Assembly: GCA_015680685.1 (NCBI GenBank)
Contig: MNCI01027447.1
Location: forward strand, 260,638-324,637
Direction of reading: 5' to 3'
Origin: Gnetum montanum
Lineage: Eukaryota; Streptophyta; Gnetopsida; Gnetales; Gnetaceae
Length of the DNA stretch: 64,000 bases
Shown: positions 22,902-33,627 of the stretch, piece by piece
How positions within the stretch are numbered: the stretch's first letter is position 1
Layout: each line of letters starts with the position of its first letter
The notes under the pieces: generated by a model
Told to the model about the DNA's origin: nothing
The model's database searches: none
What the model saw: the letters and a program-made list of their open reading frames with translations, nothing else
Translations under genes and position numbers: made by a program

Positions 22902-24360
22902 ATTCCTACTTTATTAAATATGCATTTTGTAGATGACTCCTTTTTTATAATAAGAAATAACAAAGTTATTGCAAATAATCTTTTTTATCATGTTAATCAA
23001 TATTATAGACTTTCAAACTCTTAGATTAATTTGTTTAAATCTTTTCTCTTTTGCAATAAGGAGGTTCAAGTATGGGCTTTGTTTAAATCTTGACATTTTC
23101 TAGAAAAGTCAAATGTTTTCAAATTATTAGGCATTCCTTTTCGCTTTGATAGATATTCAAAAACTATATAGGATGTTACAATGAAGAAAATTAATAAAAA
23201 ATTTATGAAATACAAGGAGAGGAAGATTTCAATGGCTAGTAAGTTTACTGTTTGTAAGCATATCACTTAAGCTACTCATGTGTATTATTCTTCATGTTGA
23301 GCTCCTAGTATTTCTACATATCATCACATTGATCAACTTGTATGAAATATCCTTTAGAGTAGTAGTCATTCTAGAAAAGGATTTGTAGTGTTATGTAGGA
23401 CATTTGCACTTCTCACAAAGAGGATGGTGGATTAGGATTAGTAAATTTTTATAAGTAGGTCATTGTTTTATGTGCTAAGTGGATGGTTAAATGCTTATCT
23501 GGTGAAGAGCCTTAGAAGCTTCTTTTTCATAAGCACATTCAAATGGATAAACCAAGAGGTAGTGAATACTAGAAAGATACTCATTTTTTTAATTAGATCC
23601 TTTTTCAAAAAGGTATTTCCATACTAATTTCTACTATCATAAAGCACATTTGGAAGACTTGAAGTTTTATTAGTGATTTCTGGAACTTCAATAATATTAC
23701 CATTTCTACCTCTATGCTTGATAAGATTTCTTCTTAGTGGCTTCCCATGAATAATGCACCATGGACTATTAAGTATCCACACCTTTGTAGTACATGGTGT
23801 AAGCTTAACATTTCCTCCCTTTCATCTTTTCACATGTATAATCATTGGGATACTTAGTCTAAGTGTTAAAGCCTCTATGAATTAATGTTTCTAAAAAGTC
23901 TACATTTTTTATCTTTTAGATAGTTTAGATAGAAGTGTAACCATTCAAAATTCTCATAATGGTTCTCTTGATTTTTCTTGAATTAATGATCATCATATTT
24001 TCTCATATTGATCCAAGATTGTGTATGCCCTCATTAGCTCTAATACTAATATTTGGCCAAGATTCAATTATCTTTGGAATGTTAATCCTTATTTGTAGTT
24101 ATAGAAATAATGCATTTAGAAGATATGGAATGCTCCTACTCCAAAATTAGACTTTTTCTGTGATATTTGATTCATCAAGGTTTTCCTATTGGTATTTGAT
24201 GATCTCATTTGAGTGTTCATGACCCAAGATGTCCTATTTACAACATGGAAGATATATTCATCCATTATTTTTAATTTGTCCTCTTGCTTGTAGCTCTTAG
24301 ACTTCATGTAGCATGTATTTACATAATCTTCAACCAAGATTAGATGAAGTTTTATTTGAT
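22902..24360 (+). mobile_element. LINE-1, 3' part (RT C-terminus and zf-RVT-like tail)
   Basis: The continuation of LINE-1 after Gyp-B. It starts with the RT catalytic neighbourhood MHFVDDSFFIIRNN (near 22935-22976), in which the F-x-D-D core is kept. Next come LFCNKEVQVWALFKS and FKLLGIPF (near 23050-23140), SHKEDGGLGLVNFYK (near 23405-23455) and AKWMVKCLSGEEP, all L1-like blocks. From about 24090 the sequence WNAPTPKLDFF resembles the opening of a zf-RVT domain. Stops and frameshifts are dense. There is no clear poly-A tail. Confidence 0.78.
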
Positions 24361-25459
24361 GATACTTCTCAACTTTAAGGATTTTTGCTTCATACTTAGC
24401 ATATCTTTCATCTTATTATTCTTTATGTCATCTAGATGTTTCAATGTAATGTGATTTTTTACAAAGATTCTCTAGCTAATTTTTTTCCATTGTTAGTTCA
24501 TGGTGACATCATTCAATAACCAATGCTTTAGCTAAATTCCTAAATATTTCTTTATTTTGTTTTTTTATTAACATGAAGCCTTTAGTAGAAAGTGAAAGCT
24601 CATTTGAATGATTTTGAAAGAGGCCAAGGTTTAATACTTTTTCTACCCTAGAGGGAAGGTTTTTCAAGATTGGTTGTAAGGATGAAAACTTGAAAAGGCA
24701 TCCCCAAAACTATTGGGCCTTTCCTTTTTATTATTTTAGTGTTTTCCGTCTAATTCTCTGCTTTTGTAGTCTAAATTTTTATTTTTAATACATTTATTTG
24801 GGGTTCAATATCTACTAATCATAATCTAGCTTAGATTGATTGAAAATAAAATCTTTAGATACATAACATTTCCTCTTAATAGGATCAAAGAATTTAAAAT
24901 AATCTGCAATTAAGCATTAATAATATCATTCTTTTTGATTAACCTTGTCTACTTCTTTTATTTACATTGGGAAGTGTCTTCAGTTACTTGATCTCTTTCT
25001 ATTTGGAAGCTTCAACGTGTGGTTATTTTCCAATAATAAGAGCATAACTATGATCCTTCTTGGAAAATGAAATATCAAATTTTCAATGATGTCACTTTTT
25101 AGTTACAACATCAAGCAAAAAGCTTCTATTGAAATTTAAACAATTAATTTGTTTCATGTAGTATTAATTTCTTTTTATTTTGGAAGCTTAAGGATGAAAG
25201 CTTCTATTACTATTTATTCATTGTTTCTAATTGATGCTTTCTTTTGTCTTAAGAGAGATTTTTCTCCTTCTCTTTTCAAAAGAACCATTTAGTAAGAAGT
25301 AAATACATATGAGGGCACTTTAATAAGAAAGGAACATTTTTTAGGATTAGTTGCAAAGATGAAAACTTGAAAAAGAATCCCTAAAATTGTTAGGATTTTT
25401 TTTAGACTCTTTCTTCGTTGATTTAATGTACTTTGAATTTTTTACTATTATTATTCATT
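24361..25459. other. AT-rich segment with a diverged direct repeat
   Basis: I see no gene here. Two segments about 675 bp apart, 24653-24730 and 25328-25403, share GATGAAAACTTGAAAA and the surrounding order. They are an old direct duplication or two remnants of one repeat. The region may include the 3' end of LINE-1. Confidence 0.45.
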
Positions 25460-25499
25460 TTTTGGATTCAAAATCCCTTTCTTCCTTCCCCTCACCCGA

Positions 25500-26475
25500 T
25501 CCCCCACTTCCCGCCCGATCTCCGCTAGCTTCGACGTAATCCCACCATTCCTTAGCACAGCGCTCACAAACCTCGACACCTCTGCAACCAGATTGGTCGA
25601 CCTCAACTGCTTGGCATCTCCCTTCAAAATGCAGCTCCTCGGCACTGCCGCAAACGCGTCAGAGATGATCAGTAATGCCCTGTCCTTCTACGTTGACGGG
25701 CAGAGCCAGCATAGGCAGCGACTGCTCTGGCAAGAAACAACGTCTGTGGATGACAAGGGATTTCCACGTTGGGTTTCAAAGGGAGACCAACGTTTGTTGC
25801 AGACCTCGCCTTTGGCAAGCAAGTCCTCTGCTAACGTCGTTGTCGCCAAGGACGGCTCCAACAAGTACACCATCATCTCCGCCGCGCTAAACTCCACTCC
25901 ACTCCCAAGAACAGTAAATTGAGGTATGTGATCTACATCAAGGCCAGCACGTACGTAGAACAAGTCATTGTGGCTTCCAAGCTCACTAATATCGCCTTCG
26001 TCGGTGACGGCGATGGCAGAACCATCATCACCGGCAGCAAGAATGTCCAGGATGGCAGCACCACCTTCAAGTTCGCCATGGTGGCCATTTCTGGCGCCGG
26101 ATTCATTGCCCATGACATCATGTCCCGGAGCACCGCCGGAGCCGCGAAGCACCAGGCCGTGGCTCTATGGGTCGACGCCAATAAATCTGTAATGTACAGC
26201 TGCAACATCGAGGGGTACCAGGACACTCTTTACACGTACCACTGTGGCAGTTGGGGAGTCGCTGAGAGCGGCCATGGCGTACCTGGGACGGCCGTGGAAA
26301 CAGTATTCCAAGACTGTTTATGTTGTCGTCATTGGGTTAGTTGATTGATCCCGCAGGATGGCATGAATGGGACGGGAATTTCGCTCTGGATACTCTGTAT
26401 TTTGGTGAGTATCAGAATTCTGGGACAGGTGCCAGTACCTCCAGCCGTGTTACATGGAAGGGTTACCATGTTATC
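25500..26475 (+). pseudogene. Pectin methylesterase (PME) pseudogene with the catalytic centre deleted
   Basis: Plant PMEs demethylate cell-wall homogalacturonan. The fragment begins in the end of the inhibitor-like pro-region (STALTNLDTSATRLVDLN, ISNALSFYVDG). It then gives PRWVSKGDQRLLQ, NVVVAKDGSNKYTII, RYVIYIKASTYVEQV (about 25920-25965), LTNIAFVGDGDGRTIITGS, and DKSVFYRC-like YSCNIEGYQDTLYTY (near 26200-26240). It then jumps to YLGRPWKQYSKTVYV (near 26280) and LIDPAGWHEWDGNFALDTLYFGEY to VTWKGYHVIT. The block between GYQDTLY and LGRPWK, which normally carries the catalytic Asp residues (family DFIFG), is missing. At least two frameshifts are present. It is much richer in GC than its surroundings and reads without introns. 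Confidence 0.9.
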
Positions 26476-26637
26476 ACTTTGGCATGGACAGGTGAAGCAC
26501 GCGCAGCAACAGGGAAAATAATAATAGCGTTGCGCGGCACAGAGACAGCTTTTTTCGCCACGACAGTGGATCAATCTTCACAACTCTTTATAAAACAAGG
26601 TAATGAATAGGAAAATTGGTTCCAACTTTGAGATTCC
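26476..26637 (+). pseudogene. NPF/POT-family transporter fragment, part 1
   Basis: After a short unassigned linker (26476-26540) the plus strand reads FFATTVDQSSQLFIKQGNE and, after a frameshift, MNRKIGSNFEIP. This is the segment before transmembrane helix 8 in plant NRT1/PTR (NPF) transporters, whose usual form is like QMSTLFVQQGxxMDRxxGxxFxIP. It stops at the ATTCC target duplication of Cop-1 (26633-26637) and resumes at 33628 in the same sense. The membrane transporter it derives from is not encoded intact anywhere in the window. Confidence 0.72.
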
Positions 26638-27226
26638 TGTAACAATGAATTAGCAGTTTATTATTTGCGAACTACACTTTCTGTTTTTACTGTTGGATAG
26701 TTTTAGAATTTTCCTTGGTGAACTACACTTTCTGTTTTTACTGTCGGATAGTTTTAAAATTTTCCCTGGAGATGAGATAAGACTTCTAAACTTGTTGTGA
26801 AGATCTATCTCAGTTAACAATGTGATAGCTTTGGATAGCAACATGACAGTTTTCGTTGCTGTCCATCCGTTCCAACCCATTATCTGGAAATGGTCTCATA
26901 TTTTTCTAATAAATGGTAACTGATTCTTGGGCCTTCTGACTTCTTGATGGGAGAACAAGGCACGGGGAATCAATTGCAGTGTAGCAGTTTAGGTCCTTTT
27001 CACAGTCGCTTACAGTCTCCATACACCATCACCGCAAAGTGCCCGTGTGAAAGAAGATCCAGAACATTCAGGCATCAATGGTATCAATGGCTGGAGGTCA
27101 GTTCGATCTGTTTTTCAGATTGATTTGTGCATTTTTGTTTCATGCACAATTGTAGATTAAGAGATCTGTTTTTACATGCTTCTGCTTGTGCAATCCGGTT
27201 TTGATACACTAGAGAGATTTCTAACA
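26638..27226 (+). repeat. Cop-1 5' LTR (589 bp)
   Basis: The ends are TGTAACAATG and TTTCTAACA. An internal partial duplication of about 55 bp (AACTACACTTTCTG... TAGTTTTAGAATTTTCC) occurs near its start and is shared by the 3' LTR, so it predates insertion. Confidence 0.96.
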
Positions 27227-27228
27227 TT

Positions 27229-27241
27229 TGGTATCGGAGCC
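27229..27241 (+). promoter_or_regulatory. Cop-1 primer binding site (initiator Met tRNA)
   Basis: TGGTATCGGAGCC lies two bases after the LTR. It matches the copia consensus TGGTATCAGAGCC, complementary to the 3' end of initiator tRNA-Met, with one mismatch. Confidence 0.88.
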
Positions 27242-28688
27242 ATAGATCTCTGCCTTGATGCTTAGTTTTGGTTTTCTGGGTTTTGCTGCATTGTTTTTGT
27301 CTGCAAATTTTTGCGATTTTTGTCTATGCATTTTGGGGTTTCTACAATTTTGTCTGCATATTTTTATGATGTTAGTAGATCTAGTGAGATCTGGAACCTC
27401 GATTTATGGTGCCCCTTTAGCTCAATTAGAATGAGTGCTTTAGTGTTTGGATCCTTGATTTTTCATGCTGGCCTTATGTTTCTTCTGGCCTTGGATCTGC
27501 TACGCTGAGAAAATGGTGTTATTTCGGGCAGTCTATCCGATTGAGGCAGTGGGTGCTGTAGGAAGAGTAAAGGATTAAATATTGCTGTTGCTGTTTCTGT
27601 AAGCGATGGATGGAGTTTTATTACATGTGGTTTTCAATATGGCTATGAAAATAATGTAAACCGTTTCACACGTAAACTATTTATCATGTTGAATGTTGGC
27701 CTTGGCATATTATTTTTCCTTTTCACGCTGCGCGATGCTCCAATGAGGATTTTTATTTTTCTGGTTGATTAATGATGGAACCTTTTATTTTTCCTAGTGG
27801 TATTTTTGAAATATCTTTTGACATGAAAAAGGAATTTTACTGCGATTTGGACATCAATATAAAGTTTTGTCTATTTCAAACACTGTTTTTGAAATTTATT
27901 TTATCAATGCTTTGGAATCTAAGTACAGAAAAGGTCCTTGATAAATGCACAATTTTGGACATTTGAATTTAAACTAATGGCCTTTGAAATATTTAATTTG
28001 CTCACATGGGTGAGTAATTTTGGCATTTGGAATGACAGTTTTAACACTACCATTTTTCGAAATAAGGATGCATTGATTTAAATGATTCATGTGGGTGAAA
28101 ATATATATATAGATATATATTCCATTGTTATTTTGAAAAATGGCAATTATGAACTCATGTTTTGGTGTTTTTCAAGCAAGAAATGATTGTAGGTTTTTTC
28201 ATGCTTGCTTAGAATTTAATTGCATTTTGTCAATATTGATTTTGATGCATAATGTAATCGTATGTATAACAAAAAAGAAAATTTTTGCATCATTTACTAG
28301 TGATCCTTATAATTTGTATAGTCATAGAGTGGCCACAACATTTTTGATTATACAAAATTATAAATTAAGAGTTTTGGATCACATAAGTAATTGTGATTAA
28401 TCACATGTAATATAATAGACTTTATCCCACAGGAATTTCTATTATATTTAATATGGTCAATCAGGATGAAATGTTGAATTATTTTTCTTAATTTGCTCAC
28501 AGGGATTAAGAAAAGGCATATAATTCAATAGTTTCCTCATAAGGATATATGGATCTATTTGAATTAAAATTTAGCCCACAGGCAATTTTATGTCATGTGA
28601 TTCATATTTTTGCATGTTTACATTGGTACACATGTCCTACAGTTTATAGCCTAAAATTTAGTGACATAAGCATGTTTATTTTGCAGCT
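27242..28688 (+). other. Cop-1 untranslated leader (about 1.45 kb)
   Basis: No coding sequence is recognised. The leader is AT-rich and unusually long. It ends with TTTATTTTGCAGCT directly before the gag ATG, which looks like a 3' splice site. Confidence 0.6.
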
Positions 28689-29460
28689 ATGCAACCTGTA
28701 AATTACTCTGACTTTAAATGTGACATTCCTGAATTGATGGGTGATAATTACAAGATGTGGAAGGAGAGAATTCTCCTTCATTTAGGATGGATGAACATTG
28801 ATTATGCTATCCGTAAGGATGAACCACCTGCGGTTAATGCAACCAGCCATCCAGATGATATTGGTCTTTATGATAAATGGGAGCGATCTAATCGACTCTG
28901 CGTAATGTTCATAAAAACCAAGATCTCGATTGGTATACGTGGATCATTGAAACAGTATAACAATGTGCGTGCTTTGTTAAAAGCTATTGATGAACAATTT
29001 GAAACATCAGACAAAGCATTGGCTAGCACCTTGATAATGAAGTTCTCATCCATGAAGCTCATTGGAATTGGTGGTGTGTGTGAGCACATCATGCACATGA
29101 GGGACATAGCGGCTCAACTAAAAACATTTGAGGTTGAGATGTCTGAATATTTCCTTGTGCACTACATCCTAAACACGCTCCCACCATAGTACCCTTTAAG
29201 ATTTCTTACAACACACATAAGGATAAATGGTCAATTAATGAATTGATGACCATGTGTGTGCAAGAAGAGGGTAGACTAGCCATGGAAGCGAAGAAAAGTG
29301 TACATCTGGCCATGCAAGGAAAGAACACAAAACAAGTCAACACTAAAGGGAAGGGAAAAATCCCTCACAAGCTGATATCAAGAAGGAATCTAGATGCTTT
29401 TTCTGTAAAAAGAAAGGACACATAAAGAAAGATCGCCTTAAACATCAGAGATGGCTTGAA
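28689..29460 (+). pseudogene. Cop-1 gag (frameshifted, broken zinc knuckle)
   Basis: This is a copia Gag that would form virus-like particles. It starts at ATG 28689 (MQPVNYSDFKCDIPELMGDNY) and contains the UBN2-like block WKERILLHLGWMNIDYAI and FETSDKALASTLIMKF. The frame ends at TAG (29187-29189), where the family has Gln (PPQY). It continues in other frames as MCVQEEGRLAMEAKKS (29261 onward) and the knuckle CFFCKKKGHIKKDR (about 29395-29437). The knuckle keeps C-x2-C-x4-H but its last Cys is Arg (TGC to CGC). Two frameshifts, one stop and this change disable it. Confidence 0.88.
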
Positions 29461-29502
29461 AAGAAAGATACTCAATTCTCATTTGTTTGTTTTGAATCTA
29501 AT

Positions 29503-32500
29503 ATGGTTGATGTTAGTCATAACACATGGTGGATTGACTCCGGTTCTACAATCCATGTTACTAATTCCTTGCAGGGATTAGCAAACCTAAGGAAGCCAGT
29601 AGGAAGTGAGTCATGCATCTATTCGGGCAACAAGATGCGCTCACATGTGGAAGCGATTGGCACATGCAAATTAGTTTTAAGTAGTGGTTTTGTTTTGGAT
29701 TTGGAAAGGACATTTTACATTCCTTGTTTTTCAAGGAATTTAATTTCTGTATCAAGGCTTGTATCATTGGGATTTTCCTTTAACTTTTCAGATACTATGT
29801 TCAGTGTATCTTATAGATCTGAAATAGTTGGAAATGGTACATTAACAGATGGTCTTTTTCAACTTAATTTACAAAACGACACTTCTTACACTTCTATGCA
29901 TGTTCATGCTGGCATTAAGCGATGTGTTATGAATGAGGAATCCTCTATGTTATGGCATCGTAGATTAGGCCATATCTCCATTGAGAGAATCAAGCGCTTG
30001 GTAACTGATGGAGTACTTAGTACTCTTGATTTTACTGACTTTGACACTTGTGTAAACTGCATAAAGGGAAAGCAGACCAATGTGTCAAAGAAAGGTGCCA
30101 AGAGGAGTTCTGCCATATTAGAAATCATACATACGGATATTTGTAGTCCAGATATGGATGCATATGATCAACGGTATTTCATTACCTTTATTGATGACTA
30201 CTCACGATACATGTATCTCTACTTGCTTCATCACAAAAATGAAGCTTTAGATGCCTTTAAGGTATTTAAGGCTGAAGTAGAGAAACAATGCGGTAAGCAA
30301 ATAAAGATAGTGAGGTCTGATAGAGGTGGTGAATACTATGGTAGATACACTGATGATGGACAAGCACCTGGTCCCTTTGCTAAGTTTCTTCAAGAGCATG
30401 GGATTGTTGCCCAATACACTATGCCTGGTTCTCCGGACCAAAATGGTGTGGCAGAAAGAAGAAACCGAACATTATTGGACATGGTGCGGAGTATGCTTAG
30501 CAGCTCCAAGCTTCCTAAGTCTTTGTGGAATGAAGCCCTTAAGACGGCAGTGTATATATTAAACCGAGTTCCAACCAAGGCTGTCTCTAAGACACCATTT
30601 GAATTGTGGAAAGGTTGGAAACCGAGTTTGCGACATATACGCATTTGGGGATGCCCGTCTGAGGTAAGAGTCTATAATCCACAAGAGAAGAAGCTAGACC
30701 CTAGGACCATAAGTGGGTATTTCGTTGGATATGCCGAACGGTCTAAGGGATACAGATTTTATTGTCCATCACATACTACTAGGTTTGTGGAATCAAGGAA
30801 TGCTAAATTTCTTGAGAATGACTTGATTAGTGGGAGTCATCATTCCTGGAACGAAATTCCAGCGACTGATCATGCGGATGCTCAACCCTCTACTTCAAGT
30901 ACTCGATTGATTGTTGTACACAACACGCCTACAGTACAAATACGTGATGTACATCCACCAGTCGTTGAAGTTCCACAAACTGCTGGTCAAGACATAGTAG
31001 ATCCAGCTGAACAACAGATACCAGTTCCTGTTGAACAGCCCGTTGATCATCTTGCCCCTCAGGAGCCTGATGAACCAACATTAAGACGATCTACTAGAAT
31101 AAAGCGATCAGCGATTCCTAGTGACTATATAGTGTATCTACAGGAATCTGACTACAACATAGGAGCCGAAAATGATCCTGACACGTTTTCACAAGCCATG
31201 AGTTGTAAGGAATCCGACTTATGGTATGATGCCATGAAAGATGAGATGAACTCTATGTCCACTAATGGAGTCTGGGATCTTGTCAAGTTGCCCAATGGTG
31301 TTAAAGCCATAGGATCCAAATGGGTCTTCAAGACTAAAAGAGACTCCTTGGGCAACATTGAAAGATATAAGGCTAGACTTGTTGCCAAAGGGTTCACTCA
31401 GCAGGAGGGAATAGATTACATGGAGACCTTTTCTCCTGTATCTAAGAAGGACTCCCTTCGTGTGATCATGGCATTGGTAGCTCACTTTGATTTTGAACTA
31501 CATCAAATGGATGTGAAAACAGCATTCCTTAATGGTGATCTAGAGGAAGAGGTTTATATGAAACAACCTGAAGGATTCTCCTCTAATGATGGTGAGCAAT
31601 TGGTATGCAAGCTTAAGAAGTCTATATATGGCTTGAAACAGGCCTCCCGTCAGTGGTATTTGAAATTCCATGATGTCATCACTTCATTTGGCTTTGAAGA
31701 AAACATCATGGATCAATGCATATACCAGAAGGTCAGTGGGAGTAAAATCTGTTTTCTTGTCCTCTATGTGGATGATATCCTTCTTGCAACCAATGATCAT
31801 GGATTTTTATATGCGGTGAAACAATTTCTCTCTAAGAATTTTGACATGCAGGATATGGGTGAGGCATCTTATGTCCTTGGCATTAAGATCCATAGGGATA
31901 GATCTAGATATATTCTGGGTCTATCGCAGGAAACCTATATTAATAAAGTTCTAGAGAGGTTTCGGATGAAAGATTGTTCACCAAGTATTGCACCCATTGT
32001 AAAGGGTGACAGGTTCAATTTGAACCAGTGCCCTATGAATGATTTAGAGAAAAGTCACATGAGCAACATTCCATATGCTTCAGCTGTTGGAAGCCTTATG
32101 TATGCTCAGGTCTGCACACGACCTGACATTGCATTTGCTGTGGGGATGTTGGGCCGATATCAGAGTAATCCAGGTATCGACCACTGGAAGGCTGCAAAGA
32201 AAGTCATGAGGTACCTTCAAGGTACAAAGGATTACATGCTTATGTATCGACGAACTGACCATTTGGAGGTGATTGGCTACTCCGATTCAGACTTTGCTGG
32301 CTGCGTTGATTCCAGGAAATCAACATCAGGTTATGTTTTTATGCTAGCTGGAGGAGCCATCTCCTGGAGGAGTGGAAAGCAAACCTTGGTTGCTACTTCC
32401 ACAATGGAGGCAGAGTTCGTTTCTTGTTTTGAGGCTACTTCACATGGTGTATGGTTAAAGAGTTTCATATCAGGGCTTAGAATTCTGGATTCAATATCTA

Positions 32501-32745
32501 GGCCATTACAGATATTTTGTGACAATTCAGCTGCTGTCTTTATGGCTAAGAATAATAAGAGTGGCAGTCGAAATAAACACGTCGACATAAAGTACTTAGC
32601 CATAAGGGATCGCATTAAAGAAAATAAAGTGGTCATAGATCATATCAGCACTGAATTAATGCTAGCTGATCCTTTGACCAAAGGAATGCCACCACGGTCA
32701 TTCAAGGATCATGTCACTCGGATGGGACTTGGTTCCATGATGTAA
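29503..32745 (+). CDS. Cop-1 pol polyprotein (protease-integrase-RT-RNase H), open frame
   Basis: An uninterrupted 1080-residue frame. The protease has WWIDSGSTIHVTN at residues 9-21. The GAG-pre-integrase domain has MLWHRRLGHIS (about 150), and C-x2-C follows in DTCVNCIKGKQ. The integrase core keeps D-D-E in HTDICSPD, VRSDRGGEYYG and DQNGVAERRN. The RT runs from VFKTKRDSLGNIERYKARLV through the catalytic LYVDDILLA (about residue 756). The RNase H has GYSDSDFAGCVDSRKSTSGY, STMEAEFVS and FCDNSAAV. The protein length is normal for copia Pol without gag. The frame opens upstream of the ATG at 29503, through the zinc knuckle, so a Gag-Pol fusion is ancestral and this ATG is only nominal. All visible catalytic residues are present. 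Confidence 0.93.
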   Translation: MVDVSHNTWWIDSGSTIHVTNSLQGLANLRKPVGSESCIYSGNKMRSHVEAIGTCKLVLSSGFVLDLERTFYIPCFSRNLISVSRLVSLGFSFNFSDTMFSVSYRSEIVGNGTLTDGLFQLNLQNDTSYTSMHVHAGIKRCVMNEESSMLWHRRLGHISIERIKRLVTDGVLSTLDFTDFDTCVNCIKGKQTNVSKKGAKRSSAILEIIHTDICSPDMDAYDQRYFITFIDDYSRYMYLYLLHHKNEALDAFKVFKAEVEKQCGKQIKIVRSDRGGEYYGRYTDDGQAPGPFAKFLQEHGIVAQYTMPGSPDQNGVAERRNRTLLDMVRSMLSSSKLPKSLWNEALKTAVYILNRVPTKAVSKTPFELWKGWKPSLRHIRIWGCPSEVRVYNPQEKKLDPRTISGYFVGYAERSKGYRFYCPSHTTRFVESRNAKFLENDLISGSHHSWNEIPATDHADAQPSTSSTRLIVVHNTPTVQIRDVHPPVVEVPQTAGQDIVDPAEQQIPVPVEQPVDHLAPQEPDEPTLRRSTRIKRSAIPSDYIVYLQESDYNIGAENDPDTFSQAMSCKESDLWYDAMKDEMNSMSTNGVWDLVKLPNGVKAIGSKWVFKTKRDSLGNIERYKARLVAKGFTQQEGIDYMETFSPVSKKDSLRVIMALVAHFDFELHQMDVKTAFLNGDLEEEVYMKQPEGFSSNDGEQLVCKLKKSIYGLKQASRQWYLKFHDVITSFGFEENIMDQCIYQKVSGSKICFLVLYVDDILLATNDHGFLYAVKQFLSKNFDMQDMGEASYVLGIKIHRDRSRYILGLSQETYINKVLERFRMKDCSPSIAPIVKGDRFNLNQCPMNDLEKSHMSNIPYASAVGSLMYAQVCTRPDIAFAVGMLGRYQSNPGIDHWKAAKKVMRYLQGTKDYMLMYRRTDHLEVIGYSDSDFAGCVDSRKSTSGYVFMLAGGAISWRSGKQTLVATSTMEAEFVSCFEATSHGVWLKSFISGLRILDSISRPLQIFCDNSAAVFMAKNNKSGSRNKHVDIKYLAIRDRIKENKVVIDHISTELMLADPLTKGMPPRSFKDHVTRMGLGSMM

Positions 32746-33032
32746 TATGTTGTACAACATTACAGTGTTAATGAAACTCTATTCAGTTGTGCGTTTTCTC
32801 ATACAGTTGCGCATAAAGTCATTAGAGAACACACACATAAGGTCGGACCGTGAATAAACATTGGGTTTGTTCATACAGTCAAAGTTACCATGTAAAGGAA
32901 TTAACTTTGAGAAATAATACATTGTAATACATGGAAGATACTACTCACATTAAGAGAAACTATCACCATGATTCATGTATTTGTTTCTTGAAAGTTGGAT
33001 ATTAGAATAAATATGGAGACCAAGTGGGAGAT

Positions 33033-33627
33033 TGTAACAATGAATTAGCAGTTTATTATTTGCAAACTACACTTTTTTTTCTACTGTCGGATAGTTTTAG
33101 AATTTTCCCTGGTGAACTACACTTTCTGTTTTTACTATCGGATAGTTTTAGAATTTTCCTTGGAGATGCGATAAGACTTATAAACTTGTTGTGAAGATCT
33201 ATATCAGTTAACAATGTGATAGCTTTGGACAGCAACATGACAGTTTTCGTTGCTGTCCATCCGTTCCAACCGATTCATTGTTATTTGGAAATGGTCTCAT
33301 ATTTTTCTAATAAATGGTAACTGATTCTTGGGCCTTCTGACTTCTTGATAGGAGAACAAGGCACAAGGAATCAATTGCAGTGTAGCAGTTTAGGTCCCTT
33401 TCATAGTCACTTACAGTCTGCATACACCATCACCACAAAGCGCCCGTGTGAAAGAAGATCCGGAACATTTAGGCATCAATGGCATCAATGGCTGGAGGTC
33501 AGTTCGATCTGTTTTTCAGATTGATTTGTGCATTTTTGTTTCATGCACAATTGTAGATTAAGAGATCTGTTTTTACATGCTTCTGCTTGTGCAATCCAAT
33601 TTTGATACACTAGAGAGATTTCTAACA
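33033..33627 (+). repeat. Cop-1 3' LTR (595 bp)
   Basis: It has the same ends as the 5' LTR and is preceded by the polypurine tract ACCAAGTGGGAGAT (33019-33032). It differs by scattered substitutions and by a few extra bases near 33275 (GATTCATTGTTAT against CATTATC). It is followed by ATTCC. Confidence 0.96.

Larger units (their letters stand above)
26638..33627 (+). mobile_element. Cop-1: Ty1/copia LTR retrotransposon, nearly complete
   Basis: A 6,990-bp plus-strand element with LTRs at 26638-27226 and 33033-33627 and target duplication ATTCC at 26633-26637 and 33628-33632. The primer site follows the 5' LTR, and a polypurine tract (AAGTGGGAGAT) directly precedes the 3' LTR. The gag is broken, but protease, integrase, RT and RNase H lie in one open frame with the integrase before RT, the copia order. 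The LTRs look very alike by eye, so it is younger than the gypsy elements. It split an NPF transporter fragment. Confidence 0.96.

Noticed and set aside
25688-26226. Two long minus-strand open frames of 97-154 codons
   Set aside because: They lie opposite the GC-rich PME fragment, which has clear family motifs on the plus strand. High GC content removes stops from the other strand.
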